Source: Arthrobacter sp. YN
GTDB lineage: Bacteria; Actinomycetota; Actinomycetes; Actinomycetales; Micrococcaceae
Length of the DNA: 64,000 nt
Direction: 5' to 3'
Assembly: GCF_002224285.1 (NCBI RefSeq)
Contig: NZ_CP022436.1
Span: 1,612,001 to 1,676,000, forward strand
Below, one piece after another: positions 28,701 through 37,094 of the stretch (position 1 is the stretch's first letter; the number at the start of each line of letters is the position of its first letter). A program made the translations under genes and the position numbers. A model generated the notes under the pieces. It had not been told where the DNA came from. It was given only the letters and a program-made list of their open reading frames with translations, and did no database searches.

Positions 28701-31700
28701 GCGTCAGATCGCCGTGGATGCCACCGCCAACGACACCGATCCCGACGGCGACATCATCCGCATCCTGACGGACAGCATCGAAGCCGACGCTGGCCTCGAA
28801 GCCCAGGTCAGCAAGACCAGCGGCCGCGTTCTCGTCACTGCTCCGGCCGCCGAGGGTACGGTCAACGTCCGTTACTCCGTGGCTGACGACAGGGACGCCG
28901 TGGGCCAGGCCAGCATCAGGGTGAACGTCAAGAACGACATTCCGCTGCAAGCTCCCATCGCCCGCGATGACCGCGTCACGTCAGCCCAGACGCTGGGCAA
29001 GACAGCCGTGGACGTTCCGGTCCTCAAGAACGACGAGGATCCGGACGGCGTGGGGGAGAACCTCAAGGTCACCACTGGCTTGGAGACGGCCCGTCCGGGT
29101 TCTGAAGGCAACGTGGTGGTGGACCTCACCGAGCAGCCGCAGCTGGTGCCTTACACCGTTGAGGATGTAGACGGCCAGAAATCTACAGCCATCATCTGGG
29201 TTCCGGGCATCGGCCAGCAGGTTCCGACGCTCGCCAAGGATGAAGTGGTGGAACTGGTTTCAGGCCAGTCCGTCACTGTGAACCTGGCCGAATGGGTCAA
29301 GGTGCGCGAAGGAAAGTCGCCGCGGCTCACCCAGGCGGACCGCATCAAACTCATCGGTGCCGACGGCAGCGACCCCGTAGCGGGCAATGGAACGGCCCTG
29401 AAGTACACGGCCGGCGCTGAATACGTTGGTCCCGGCTCCATCAGCTTCGAAGTCACTGACGGAAGCGGTCCCGACGATCCCAACGGCTTGAAGTCGACCC
29501 TGAGCATCCGCACCAAGGTGCTGCCGGATCCGAACAAGAACAACCCGCCGGTGCTGCTGGGCAGCGACGTGGACGTACCCAAGGGTGACTCGGCAAGCCT
29601 GGACCTGGAGAAGCTCGCGTCCGATCCCGATTCCGACGACGTTCAGAACATGAAGTACGAGTTGGCCGGTGCAGCACCGGGTGGATTCAAGGTGAGCATC
29701 GACGGCAAGACCCTGAAGGTCTCCGCCGAAGACTCGGTGCAGATCGGCCAGGGCGGCACGGTCCAGGTGAAAGCCAAGGACCCACGGGGTCTCGAAGCGA
29801 TCGCGACGTACAAACTGTCATTGACGGCTTCCAACCGACCCAAACCGGTGGCCAACGACGACCTTGAACCGGATGCGGAATCGGGGAAGTCCGTGACGGT
29901 CAATGCGTTGGCGAACGACTCCAACCCGTTCCCGGATACGCCGCTGAAGATCATCTCTGCGGTCACTGAGACGGGCGAAGGCACGGCGGAGGTCAGCGGC
30001 GGAAACGTGACCGTCACGCCGTCGTCGGGCTTCACCGGGACCATGGTTGTTGCCTACGTAGTGGGCGACAAGACGGGTGAAACTTCCCGTTATGCCACGG
30101 CCCGCATCCGACTCACAGTCAAGGACAAGCCGGCCGCGCCCACCACGCCTCTGGCTCAAAGCGTGGGCGACCAGACAGCGTTGCTGACATGGAACGCGCC
30201 GGCTGATCGTGGCTCACCGATCACCAAGTACACGGTGTACGGGGAGAACGGCTTTAAGCAGGACTGCCCCGCGAATACGTGTACGTTGACCGGGCTGACC
30301 AACAACGTGAAGTACCACTTTGCCGTCACCGCTACCAATGCGATCAATGAATCCGAGCGTTCTCCGGTATCTGCCGAGGTCCGTCCGGATGTCAAGCCTG
30401 ATACCCCGGTTGCTCCCACACTGAAGTTTGGTGACAAGCAACTGTCCGTTGCCTGGGTTCCCCCGGCGAGCAAGGGCTCGCCCATCAAGTCCTACGACCT
30501 TGAGATCTCGCCGGCTCCGGCCGGCCAGAACCCGCAGATTCAAAACCTCACCGGCAACAGCCACGTCTGGAGCGGGCTAACGAACGGCGTGGCCTACAAG
30601 GTCCGCGTCCTGGCCCGGAACGACGCCAAGGAACCGTCCGAGTGGAGCCCCTACTCTGCGGCGGAAACTCCCGCTGGTGTGCCGGCGACGCCTGCTGCGC
30701 CTTCAGTGTCCGGCGCTGGGTCTGTTGGCGACCAAAGCCAACTCCAGGTCAGCTGGGCTGCGCCGAACAACAACGGCGACGCAGTGTCCGCTTATACGTT
30801 GACCACGTACCGGGGCGGGGCCGTCGTGGCCACCCAGTCGGTCGGGGCGACCTCGCAAAACGTCACGGTTGCCAACAGTGAAGCTGACTACACCTTTACT
30901 GTCTCGGCAACGAACAAGGCCGGCGTCAGCGGTGTCAGCCAGCAGTCAGCGGCTATCCGCGCGGCAGGAAAGCCAGGCATCGTAGCTGCGCCCACGGCAG
31001 CACTGCTGGAAACCAACGCGGCCGGTGGCAAGATCCGCGTGGCCTTCAACCCACTGTCACAGAAGGAACGCAACGGGGCCAACGCCAACGAGATCAGCTA
31101 CCGGTATGCCCTGACGTCCGGCGCCAGCAGCGGAGCGATCCCCGCCGGCGGTGGCGTTATCGCGGCACCGAACGGCCAGGACACGGCTGTGGTGGTGTGG
31201 GCAGTATCCTCACGAAACCCCACACCTGGCGACAGGAGTGCCGCATCAAACACCGTGAACCCCTATGGGCTTGCGGCGGCGCCGACTGTTACCGGCAGCA
31301 AGAGCAGCGGCGTCGGCGACAAGACGGTGTCCTGGACATGGAACCAGCCCAGCGGGAACGGCAGGCCGGTCACCGGCTACCAGTACAGCTTTGAAGGCGG
31401 CGGCTGGACAGACACAACGCAGAGAAGTTTCTCTACGACCGTGGGCTTCAGCGAAACAAAAACGTTGAGAGTCCGCGCCATCAGCGGTGGCCAGGCCGGC
31501 AACATCGGAAGCGACACGTCCCGGAGCGGATCTGCGCCACCGCCGCCGGACCCGCCGGCATCAGAGATACAGGTGGAAGCCAGCACTGTCCGGACCTGCC
31601 CGGGTAAGCCCGGGCAAACGGACAGCTACACGCCCGGCAGTCCCGCGAAATGTGGTGTGGGCTGGGTAGAACGCTCCTGGGGCAAGATCACCATCAACTG

Positions 31701-31821
31701 CACCAAGGACATCTACAACAACGGCACGCCGTGGTACCGGCTCCAGGGTTCCCCGAAGGACGGCTGGTTCGTGAAGTCCACGACAGTGGACCTCTACGGG
31801 CCCCGCCCCGGCGGCTGCTAA
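25714..31821 (+). CDS. Giant membrane-anchored Ig/cadherin-like and FN3 repeat protein, second copy
   Basis: 2,035 residues, a tandem paralogue of the preceding protein with the same order: short basic N-terminus, transmembrane helix (about 22-42), identical signature LYPGFKTTEV-LNDGGVWVVSKTKNA, propeller-like region, about eleven Ig/cadherin-like domains and FN3 domains from about residue 1470. The tails differ: this copy ends in a Cys-rich stretch with GWVERSWGKITINC and PWYRLQGSPKDGWFVKS, reminiscent of an SH3-like wall-binding fold, where the first copy has no such motif. Start GTG 25714 with AAAGGAA about ten bases upstream; an open frame from 25621 has no better start. The next gene (MoxR) begins 54 bases later, probably in the same transcript. 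Confidence 0.82.
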   Translation: MRNFFGKLGLTRRQNKKFIAGTAATAAGALLITGAVLYPGFKTTEVDLNDGGVWVVSKTKNAVGRLNYPSRVLDGAVTPATTTFDVLQHDGNVFVDDESGSTINQVSAANLKLGGDKQLPSSSQVSYGSTVLSVTDPARGKVWALSPSTVNGFDEEGTEPVLTGDQGMVSAVGADNRIYTADPGKGEITVTTVDANGERTDSQVSKVDDLKGAGDLQIAVVGDKPVVLDAGSGNLFLPGGRKLQLQDAREAKLQQSGEDSSFVAIATRKALLKQPLDGSTAATLNADGEGVPAAPVQVSKCVHAAWSGANKYVRDCENDADDKKNDVPKASASPSYVFRVNRDLVVLNDVNSGSVWLVNQNMQLVNNWDDVVPPKNQSDDQDQESADNNTINVLPDRTKPNRAPETKPDEFGVRPGRTSILSILDSDSDPDGDVLTAAVGANGPKSGALENIYGGSAFQIKVPADAKPGTETFDYNASDGRGLSAGGQVTLRVVAPEENKPPFFKRGEPTTMLVEQGKSVSQNILTDWMDPDGDDLVLLDAKTDNDQDQVKVRRDGLLTYQDSGAAPGKKNVTITVWDGRATTTGRIVVNVQPPGALAPVVNADHVTAVVGQDLVIAPLKNDVDPNGGALRVAHVEAAGPAELGPVTDGGTFTFRSTTPGPIYLTYIASNGPQSSQGLIRVDVESGKDAGAPVAVHDVALLPVGGSVLVDPLANDSDPSGGVLVLQSVTVPDGSSASVSVIDHSVLRVTDVLGAKEPFVFSYTMSNGRGSATGTVGVVPVPAPAVVEAPQPKPDEVNVRVNDVVTIPVLDNDTHPQGEELSVDPVLAQSIPEEDGKAFISEKTLRFIAGPTPKTVRAIYNAVDPQGQKSAAAVTIHILPLEGAQNSRPQPQNLTARVVAGGSVRIPVPLDGIDPDGDSVQLTGIDSTPTMGTATAGSSFIDFVAAGDGAGTDTFRYKVIDRQGAVNTGTVTVGVAPRGEDNQKPAPVDDEVQVRPGRQIAVDATANDTDPDGDIIRILTDSIEADAGLEAQVSKTSGRVLVTAPAAEGTVNVRYSVADDRDAVGQASIRVNVKNDIPLQAPIARDDRVTSAQTLGKTAVDVPVLKNDEDPDGVGENLKVTTGLETARPGSEGNVVVDLTEQPQLVPYTVEDVDGQKSTAIIWVPGIGQQVPTLAKDEVVELVSGQSVTVNLAEWVKVREGKSPRLTQADRIKLIGADGSDPVAGNGTALKYTAGAEYVGPGSISFEVTDGSGPDDPNGLKSTLSIRTKVLPDPNKNNPPVLLGSDVDVPKGDSASLDLEKLASDPDSDDVQNMKYELAGAAPGGFKVSIDGKTLKVSAEDSVQIGQGGTVQVKAKDPRGLEAIATYKLSLTASNRPKPVANDDLEPDAESGKSVTVNALANDSNPFPDTPLKIISAVTETGEGTAEVSGGNVTVTPSSGFTGTMVVAYVVGDKTGETSRYATARIRLTVKDKPAAPTTPLAQSVGDQTALLTWNAPADRGSPITKYTVYGENGFKQDCPANTCTLTGLTNNVKYHFAVTATNAINESERSPVSAEVRPDVKPDTPVAPTLKFGDKQLSVAWVPPASKGSPIKSYDLEISPAPAGQNPQIQNLTGNSHVWSGLTNGVAYKVRVLARNDAKEPSEWSPYSAAETPAGVPATPAAPSVSGAGSVGDQSQLQVSWAAPNNNGDAVSAYTLTTYRGGAVVATQSVGATSQNVTVANSEADYTFTVSATNKAGVSGVSQQSAAIRAAGKPGIVAAPTAALLETNAAGGKIRVAFNPLSQKERNGANANEISYRYALTSGASSGAIPAGGGVIAAPNGQDTAVVVWAVSSRNPTPGDRSAASNTVNPYGLAAAPTVTGSKSSGVGDKTVSWTWNQPSGNGRPVTGYQYSFEGGGWTDTTQRSFSTTVGFSETKTLRVRAISGGQAGNIGSDTSRSGSAPPPPDPPASEIQVEASTVRTCPGKPGQTDSYTPGSPAKCGVGWVERSWGKITINCTKDIYNNGTPWYRLQGSPKDGWFVKSTTVDLYGPRPGGC

Positions 31822-31875
31822 TCCCATGGCAACAACGTCAAACCCCCACCGATACATAAGGAACAGGATCAACCG

Positions 31876-32847
31876 ATGACCATGACAAACGAGCAGGCCG
31901 CCTGGTTTGCAGAAACTTTCGAGAAGCTCGTGGCCAATGTGGGCAAGGCGGTGCTCGGCAAGGAGCACGTCATCCGGCTGACCTTCACGGCGATGCTGGC
32001 CGAGGGCCATATCCTGTTTGAAGACGCACCGGGCACCGGCAAGACCTCGTTGGCCCGCGCCCTGGCTGCAACAGTCCAGGGTTCGCACAACCGTATCCAG
32101 TTCACGCCTGACCTCCTGCCGTCCGACGTGACGGGCGTGACCATCTACGACCAGAAGACCCAGAAGTTCGAATTCCACAAGGGTCCGGTGTTCAACAACA
32201 TCGTCCTGGCTGATGAAATCAACCGTGCCTCGCCGAAGACCCAGTCTGCGCTGCTGGAAGTCATGGAAGAATCCCGAGTGACCGTGGATGGAACCACCTA
32301 TGAGGCAGGCCGGCCGTTTATGGTGCTGGCAACCCAGAACCCGATCGAGCAGGCAGGAACGTACCGCCTGCCGGAAGCACAGCTGGACCGATTCCTGATC
32401 AAGACGTCCATCGGCTATCCGGACCACGCTTCCACGGTGCGGTTGTTGGGCGGGGCCAACCTGAAGGACCGGTCCAAGGAGCTCACCGCGCTCATCACCA
32501 CCCAAGCCGTGGCCGATATGGCAGACCTCGCGGCCACCACCCACGTGGACACGGCTGTGCTGGAATACATCTCCCGCCTGTGCGAGGAGACCCGCAACGC
32601 CTCCGAGACCCGCCTTGGTGTTTCCGTCCGTGGTGCACTTGCCATGGTTCGTGCCGCCAAGGTGTGGGCCGCGGGCCAGGGCCGCAACTTCGTTCTTCCG
32701 GATGACATCAAGGAACTGGCACCCGTGGTGTGGACCCACCGTTTGGTCATGGATCCTGAGGCGGAATTCTCCGGTGCAACGCCTGACGTTGTCCTCACCC
32801 GCGTTCTGGCCGACGTCGCCGCCCCGCAGCAACGCGCCACCGCTTAG
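31876..32847 (+). CDS. MoxR-family AAA+ ATPase
   Basis: 323 residues. Walker A EDAPGTGKTS at residues 49-58, Walker B NIVLADEINRA at 108-118, sensor I region ATQNPIEQAGTYRLPEAQLDRF near 155-175. MoxR ATPases act as chaperones for assembling or activating partner complexes and are almost always followed by a DUF58 gene, as here. ATG 31876 is used, with a weak AAGGAAC upstream; ATG 31882 is a close alternative. Confidence 0.92.
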   Translation: MTMTNEQAAWFAETFEKLVANVGKAVLGKEHVIRLTFTAMLAEGHILFEDAPGTGKTSLARALAATVQGSHNRIQFTPDLLPSDVTGVTIYDQKTQKFEFHKGPVFNNIVLADEINRASPKTQSALLEVMEESRVTVDGTTYEAGRPFMVLATQNPIEQAGTYRLPEAQLDRFLIKTSIGYPDHASTVRLLGGANLKDRSKELTALITTQAVADMADLAATTHVDTAVLEYISRLCEETRNASETRLGVSVRGALAMVRAAKVWAAGQGRNFVLPDDIKELAPVVWTHRLVMDPEAEFSGATPDVVLTRVLADVAAPQQRATA

Positions 32848-32921
32848 TCCGCGGCACCGCACGAGCCGGTTCGGCTCATCGCACCCCCACCTGCACCCCA
32901 GCTCAAACAAAGGCCTCCCAC

Positions 32922-34325
32922 ATGTCCTCCAGCACACCCCTGACCAGGGCTGCTGATTCGTTCAAGCGCGCAACGACCGCCGTGAGCGGCAAGATTCGCG
33001 GCGCCCGTACATCCCGCAACGAACCAGGCAACCGCCCTGGACGTACCGGGAAACCAGGCAAGCCCAGTTCCCTGCACCCGGCCGCCGTATGGGCCGAAGC
33101 CGCGGGAACAGCCGGCGAGTTCCTCTCACCTGCTTGGCGCAACGTCCGGGCAGTGTGGCTGAAGTTCGTGTGGCCGGTCCTCGCCGTGGTGAGCCTGCTG
33201 GGCTGGGTGGTCCTTGCTGCTGCAATCGGGCTTTGGTGGGCAGGACAGGCCTGGGGCTGGCAGGAAGCGAAGTCCGCGGCGATGGTGGCTTTCCTGCTGT
33301 TTGTCCTGGCCATTGCGTTCATTGTGGGCCGCTCGGCGTACGGCGTGGTCCTGGACCTCGCCCGCACGCGGGTAGCAGTGGGCGACGACGCTGTAGGCAG
33401 CATTGCCGTGTCCAACGTCTCCACCAGGCCGTTGTTGCCCGCAGCACTGGAGCTTCCGGTGGGCTCCAACACCGCCGTCTTCCACCTGCCGCGCATGAAG
33501 CCGGCGCAGGTGCACGAGGACCTGTTCACCATCCCCACGGCCCGGCGCGCCGTGATCGTGGTTGGTCCGGTTCGCTCAGTCCGCGCCGACCCCCTCCACC
33601 TTCTCCGCCGCCGCGTGATGTGGACCGAACCTGTGGACCTCTTTGTCCATCCCCGCACGGTGTCCTTGGGCAGCTCGGCCGCGGGCTTCATCCGCGACCT
33701 TGAAGGCATGCCCACCACGGAGCTGTCCAGCGCCGATGTCTCTTTCCATGCCCTGCGGGACTATGTCCCCGGTGACGATCGGCGCCACATCCATTGGAAG
33801 ACCACAGCGCGGACCAACAAGCTCATGGTCCGCCAGTTCGAAGAAACCCGCCGTGCACACCTCGCCATTGCACTGTCCATCAACACTGACGAATACGACT
33901 CCGAACCGGAGTTTGAGCTGGCCATCTCCGTGGCAGCATCCATCGGACGCCAGGCCATCAGCGAACAACGCGATCTCGACGTCCTGACCCAAAAGGGACC
34001 GCTCCGCTGCGAAACCGGCCGCAACTTGCTCGATGACGCTACCCGGATTGTCGGGGCACCCATGCGGAAGACCGCCGTCGACCTCGCCCGGAACCTCTCC
34101 GACGCTGTCCCGAACGCCTCCGTGGTGTTTTTCGTCGTGGGCCGTCACGTCACTGCAACCCAGCTCCGAACTTGTGCCGCATCGGTGCCCCCGGGGGTCC
34201 GCAGCTTGGCGGTGCGTGTCCAACCAGGCGCGGCACCGACGAGGGCCAACATCGCCGACCTGACGGTCCTCACTGTCGGCGACCTGGACGATCTGGCCAT
34301 TGTTCTTCGAAAGGCGGCAGCATGA
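32922..34325 (+). CDS. DUF58 domain-containing membrane protein
   Basis: 467 residues. A ~80-residue basic, disordered N-terminus, two transmembrane helices (about 82-109 and 117-145), an Ig-like spacer, then the DUF58 core near residues 275-300 with the family signature LRDYVPGDDRRHIHWKTTAR. The domain resembles von Willebrand A folds and works with MoxR ATPases. The stop codon overlaps the ATG of the transglutaminase-like gene (ATGA), indicating coupled translation. Confidence 0.9.
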   Translation: MSSSTPLTRAADSFKRATTAVSGKIRGARTSRNEPGNRPGRTGKPGKPSSLHPAAVWAEAAGTAGEFLSPAWRNVRAVWLKFVWPVLAVVSLLGWVVLAAAIGLWWAGQAWGWQEAKSAAMVAFLLFVLAIAFIVGRSAYGVVLDLARTRVAVGDDAVGSIAVSNVSTRPLLPAALELPVGSNTAVFHLPRMKPAQVHEDLFTIPTARRAVIVVGPVRSVRADPLHLLRRRVMWTEPVDLFVHPRTVSLGSSAAGFIRDLEGMPTTELSSADVSFHALRDYVPGDDRRHIHWKTTARTNKLMVRQFEETRRAHLAIALSINTDEYDSEPEFELAISVAASIGRQAISEQRDLDVLTQKGPLRCETGRNLLDDATRIVGAPMRKTAVDLARNLSDAVPNASVVFFVVGRHVTATQLRTCAASVPPGVRSLAVRVQPGAAPTRANIADLTVLTVGDLDDLAIVLRKAAA

Positions 34326-36817
34326 GCACCGCACCGAATCTCCGCGTGCGTCCCCGCGCCGGCAAAGGATCCAGGTCAACAGGCCGCGCCAAGCGCGCCG
34401 GTGGAGGGTCGATCTTTGCCGACGGTCGCCCGCTGTGGCACTTCGCCGTGGACTGCGGCGCCCTCGTAGTGTTGCTGTTCCTGGGAGTCCTCGGATTCAG
34501 CCTGAGTTTCGGGGGAGACCCCCGCTATCTGATCGCCGGCCTCGGCGGTGTGCTGCTTGGACTGGGCATCGCGGTCCTGAACGCCCATCTTCGCCTGGGC
34601 CTGTTGATTACTGCCGCCGTGACCTTCGGCGTCTACATGCTGTTTGGCTCCGCCCTGGCCGTCCCTGATTCAGCGGTCTTCGGCGTCCTCCCCAGCCTCG
34701 ATTCGTTGCGGACACTTCTGCTGGGTGTGGTGTTTGCCTGGAAGGACATGCTGACGGTCGGCGTTCCGGTGGGCACGGCCAACGGCATGCTCATTGTGCC
34801 GTTCCTCAGTTCGCTGCTGACCGCCTTGGCCGCTGGCCTGCTGACCTGGCGGCTGAAGAGCCCGTACTGGCCTTTGCTGCCTGTGTTGGTGTTGTTCGTA
34901 ACGGGTATCGCCTTCAGCACCAGCGCCGGCTTCCTCAATGTGGAGCGCGGCGTTTCCCTGACCATTGTCTCAATCGTGTGGGCGACGTTCCGCCGCGATG
35001 TCCTTCGGCAGCGGAGCACCAAGACTGTCTCGGCCAACAGGCCGGATTCCGACGCCGGTGCAGCGCGCCGCGGCCAGCTCCGCCGGTTGGGGACTGCTGC
35101 AGCCGTGATCGCCGTCGCCGTCGGCGTCACCGCCATCGCGTCGCCGATTGTCACCGCCAGCGACGACCGGAAGGTGCTGCGTAACACGATCGTCCCGCCG
35201 TTCGATCCCCGCGACTACATCACTCCGTTGGCGAGCTTCCGGAACTTCGTCAAGGACGAGAAGGACAGCACACTGTTCACGGTGAAGGGCCTGCCCAAGG
35301 ACGCTCGTGTGCGCCTGGCCGCGCTGGATGCCTTCAACGGCCTGAACTACACCATGGATCCCAACAGCTCCGGCAACTTCAGCAAAGTGGGAGACGCCCG
35401 TTCGCTCAATACGCTGGCTGAGACCGGCAGCCCGGTGAAGGGCACCAACTACACGTTGGACATCACTGTTGAGGACTACCAGGGCTATTTCGTTCCCGGC
35501 GGACGGCACACCACTGGCATGAGATTCGCGGACACGTCCGGTGCGGCGTCGGGTCTATACTTCAACGCCGGCACGGACACCGCAGTCACCACCAAGGGCC
35601 TGTCCAAAGGCGAGAACTACACGGTCCAGGTCTCCGACCCCGGCACCCTGGAGCACGGCCAGCTGACGCAGTACGACTTCGCGAAGCTGACGCTGCCGGA
35701 GGCACAGGAGGTGCCGCCGATCATTGCCTCGCAGGCCAATGAACTGTCCGCCGATGCGCCGACAGCCATTGACCGTGTGCGGCAGATCGAAGCGCATTTC
35801 CAGAAGAGCGGTGCGTTCAGCAACGGCCTGGTGACGGAGGGACAGCTTCCCAGCCTCCCCGGCCACAGCGCCGCACGTGTACGCAACATGCTCTCCGCCA
35901 AGCAGATGCTGGGCGACGACGAACAATACGCCGTCTCCATGTCGCTCATGCTCCGGCATCTTGGCATCCCGTCACGTGTGGTGATGGGCTTCTACCCGGA
36001 TCCCAAGAGCCCCGAAAACGGTGCGGGCGACATCAAGATCACGGGCAAGGACGTCCACGCCTGGGTTGAGGTGGCCTTTGACCGCGTCGGTTGGGTTGCG
36101 TTCGATCCCACCCCGCCCAAGGACAACGTGCCCATCCCGCCGGACCCGGAGAACAAGTCCAAGCCCAAGCCGCAGGTGCTGCAGCCGCCGCCCCCGCCGC
36201 AGGAACCTGCGGACCTGCCGCCGGACTCCACGCCGGATGCCCTGGACGCTGACGAGAAGAAAAACAACCCCTGGCTCTTCTGGGGTCCGCTGTTGGCAGC
36301 CATCGGTGTTGCGTTGATCCCCTTGGGGATACTCGCCCTGCCGCTGCTGCTCATCCTTCTGTTGAAAGCACGACGCCGGAAGGCACGTTTCCGTGACGGC
36401 CATCCTGCCCAGCGGGTCGGCGGTGGGTGGAACGAAGTGATCAGCCTTGCCACCGACATGGGCGCCTCGATCGACACCAAGTCAACGCGGCGTGAATCGG
36501 CCACCGTCATCTCGGAGGCGTTCCCGAACGCCGGCGGCACCACCACGATGCTGGCCCACCGCGCCGATGCCGCAGTCTTTGGCGCCGGCCAACCGAGCGA
36601 GGACGAGGTCAAGCACTATTGGGAGATCGTCGATTCGTCCTTGACCGACATCACGGGAAGCGTCGGTTTCTGGAAGCGGCAACAGGCCAGGTTCTCGCCG
36701 CGGTCCTTGCTGTCCGATGGGCGGGCTGCCCTCCGGCGCCGGGATCAGGCAACCGCCGATCCCTCGACGCGCCGTCGCTTCACCTTGCCATTCAAGAAGG
36801 ACACCACGAATGAATAA
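34322..36817 (+). CDS. TgpA-like transglutaminase-domain membrane protein lacking the catalytic Cys
   Basis: 831 residues. The N-terminal half has a run of transmembrane helices (about 40-290). The extracytoplasmic part carries a transglutaminase-like core, then a Pro-rich linker, one more transmembrane helix (WLFWGPLLAAIGVALIPLGILAL, near 655) and a cytoplasmic tail. In the core the family motif G-x-C-E-Q-F/Y-A reads GDDEQYA, so position 533 is Asp instead of the nucleophilic Cys. The catalytic His (H579, in DVHAWVEV) and Asp (D595, in WVAFDPTP) are kept. The protein is therefore probably not an active transglutaminase or protease and may bind peptides or crosslinked wall. It overlaps DUF58 upstream and the zinc-ribbon gene downstream. 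Confidence 0.88.
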   Translation: MSTAPNLRVRPRAGKGSRSTGRAKRAGGGSIFADGRPLWHFAVDCGALVVLLFLGVLGFSLSFGGDPRYLIAGLGGVLLGLGIAVLNAHLRLGLLITAAVTFGVYMLFGSALAVPDSAVFGVLPSLDSLRTLLLGVVFAWKDMLTVGVPVGTANGMLIVPFLSSLLTALAAGLLTWRLKSPYWPLLPVLVLFVTGIAFSTSAGFLNVERGVSLTIVSIVWATFRRDVLRQRSTKTVSANRPDSDAGAARRGQLRRLGTAAAVIAVAVGVTAIASPIVTASDDRKVLRNTIVPPFDPRDYITPLASFRNFVKDEKDSTLFTVKGLPKDARVRLAALDAFNGLNYTMDPNSSGNFSKVGDARSLNTLAETGSPVKGTNYTLDITVEDYQGYFVPGGRHTTGMRFADTSGAASGLYFNAGTDTAVTTKGLSKGENYTVQVSDPGTLEHGQLTQYDFAKLTLPEAQEVPPIIASQANELSADAPTAIDRVRQIEAHFQKSGAFSNGLVTEGQLPSLPGHSAARVRNMLSAKQMLGDDEQYAVSMSLMLRHLGIPSRVVMGFYPDPKSPENGAGDIKITGKDVHAWVEVAFDRVGWVAFDPTPPKDNVPIPPDPENKSKPKPQVLQPPPPPQEPADLPPDSTPDALDADEKKNNPWLFWGPLLAAIGVALIPLGILALPLLLILLLKARRRKARFRDGHPAQRVGGGWNEVISLATDMGASIDTKSTRRESATVISEAFPNAGGTTTMLAHRADAAVFGAGQPSEDEVKHYWEIVDSSLTDITGSVGFWKRQQARFSPRSLLSDGRAALRRRDQATADPSTRRRFTLPFKKDTTNE

Positions 36818-37094
36818 TGAGGCCGAACTTTGCCCGGCCTGCAGGCATGCGGTCCTTCCCGGGGCCACGTTCTGCACGCAGTGCGGATCCCCGTTGAGCA
36901 ACCGTGGAGCCCGCAAGGAAGGGAACATCAACCACGCCCAAAGGGCGGCTTTGGAGTTCGCAACCCGGCACGGCCTGCCCGATCCCGGTAGTATCTCGGT
37001 AGTGTCGGCACCGGCGTCGCCGACGCACCCGGCGCCTCCGGGAACCACCACGGCGCCGGACCGTATCACTGGGCCAGGGGAGGGACCACCATGA
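36810..37094 (+). CDS. Zinc-ribbon protein
   Basis: 94 residues. The N-terminal 30 residues contain a four-cysteine zinc ribbon, CPAC...CTQCG; the rest is a hydrophilic Pro/Thr-rich tail with no known domain. The start ATG 36810 lies inside the end of the previous gene (8-base overlap) and the stop overlaps the next ATG (ATGA 37091-37094). It is probably a small adaptor in the FHA/kinase cluster; its role is unknown. Confidence 0.75.
   Translation: MNNEAELCPACRHAVLPGATFCTQCGSPLSNRGARKEGNINHAQRAALEFATRHGLPDPGSISVVSAPASPTHPAPPGTTTAPDRITGPGEGPP

Noticed and set aside
27079..28950. 623-codon minus-strand open frame under the second FN3 gene
   Set aside because: Antisense shadow (His/Val/Arg-rich) of a clearly coding Ig-repeat region.
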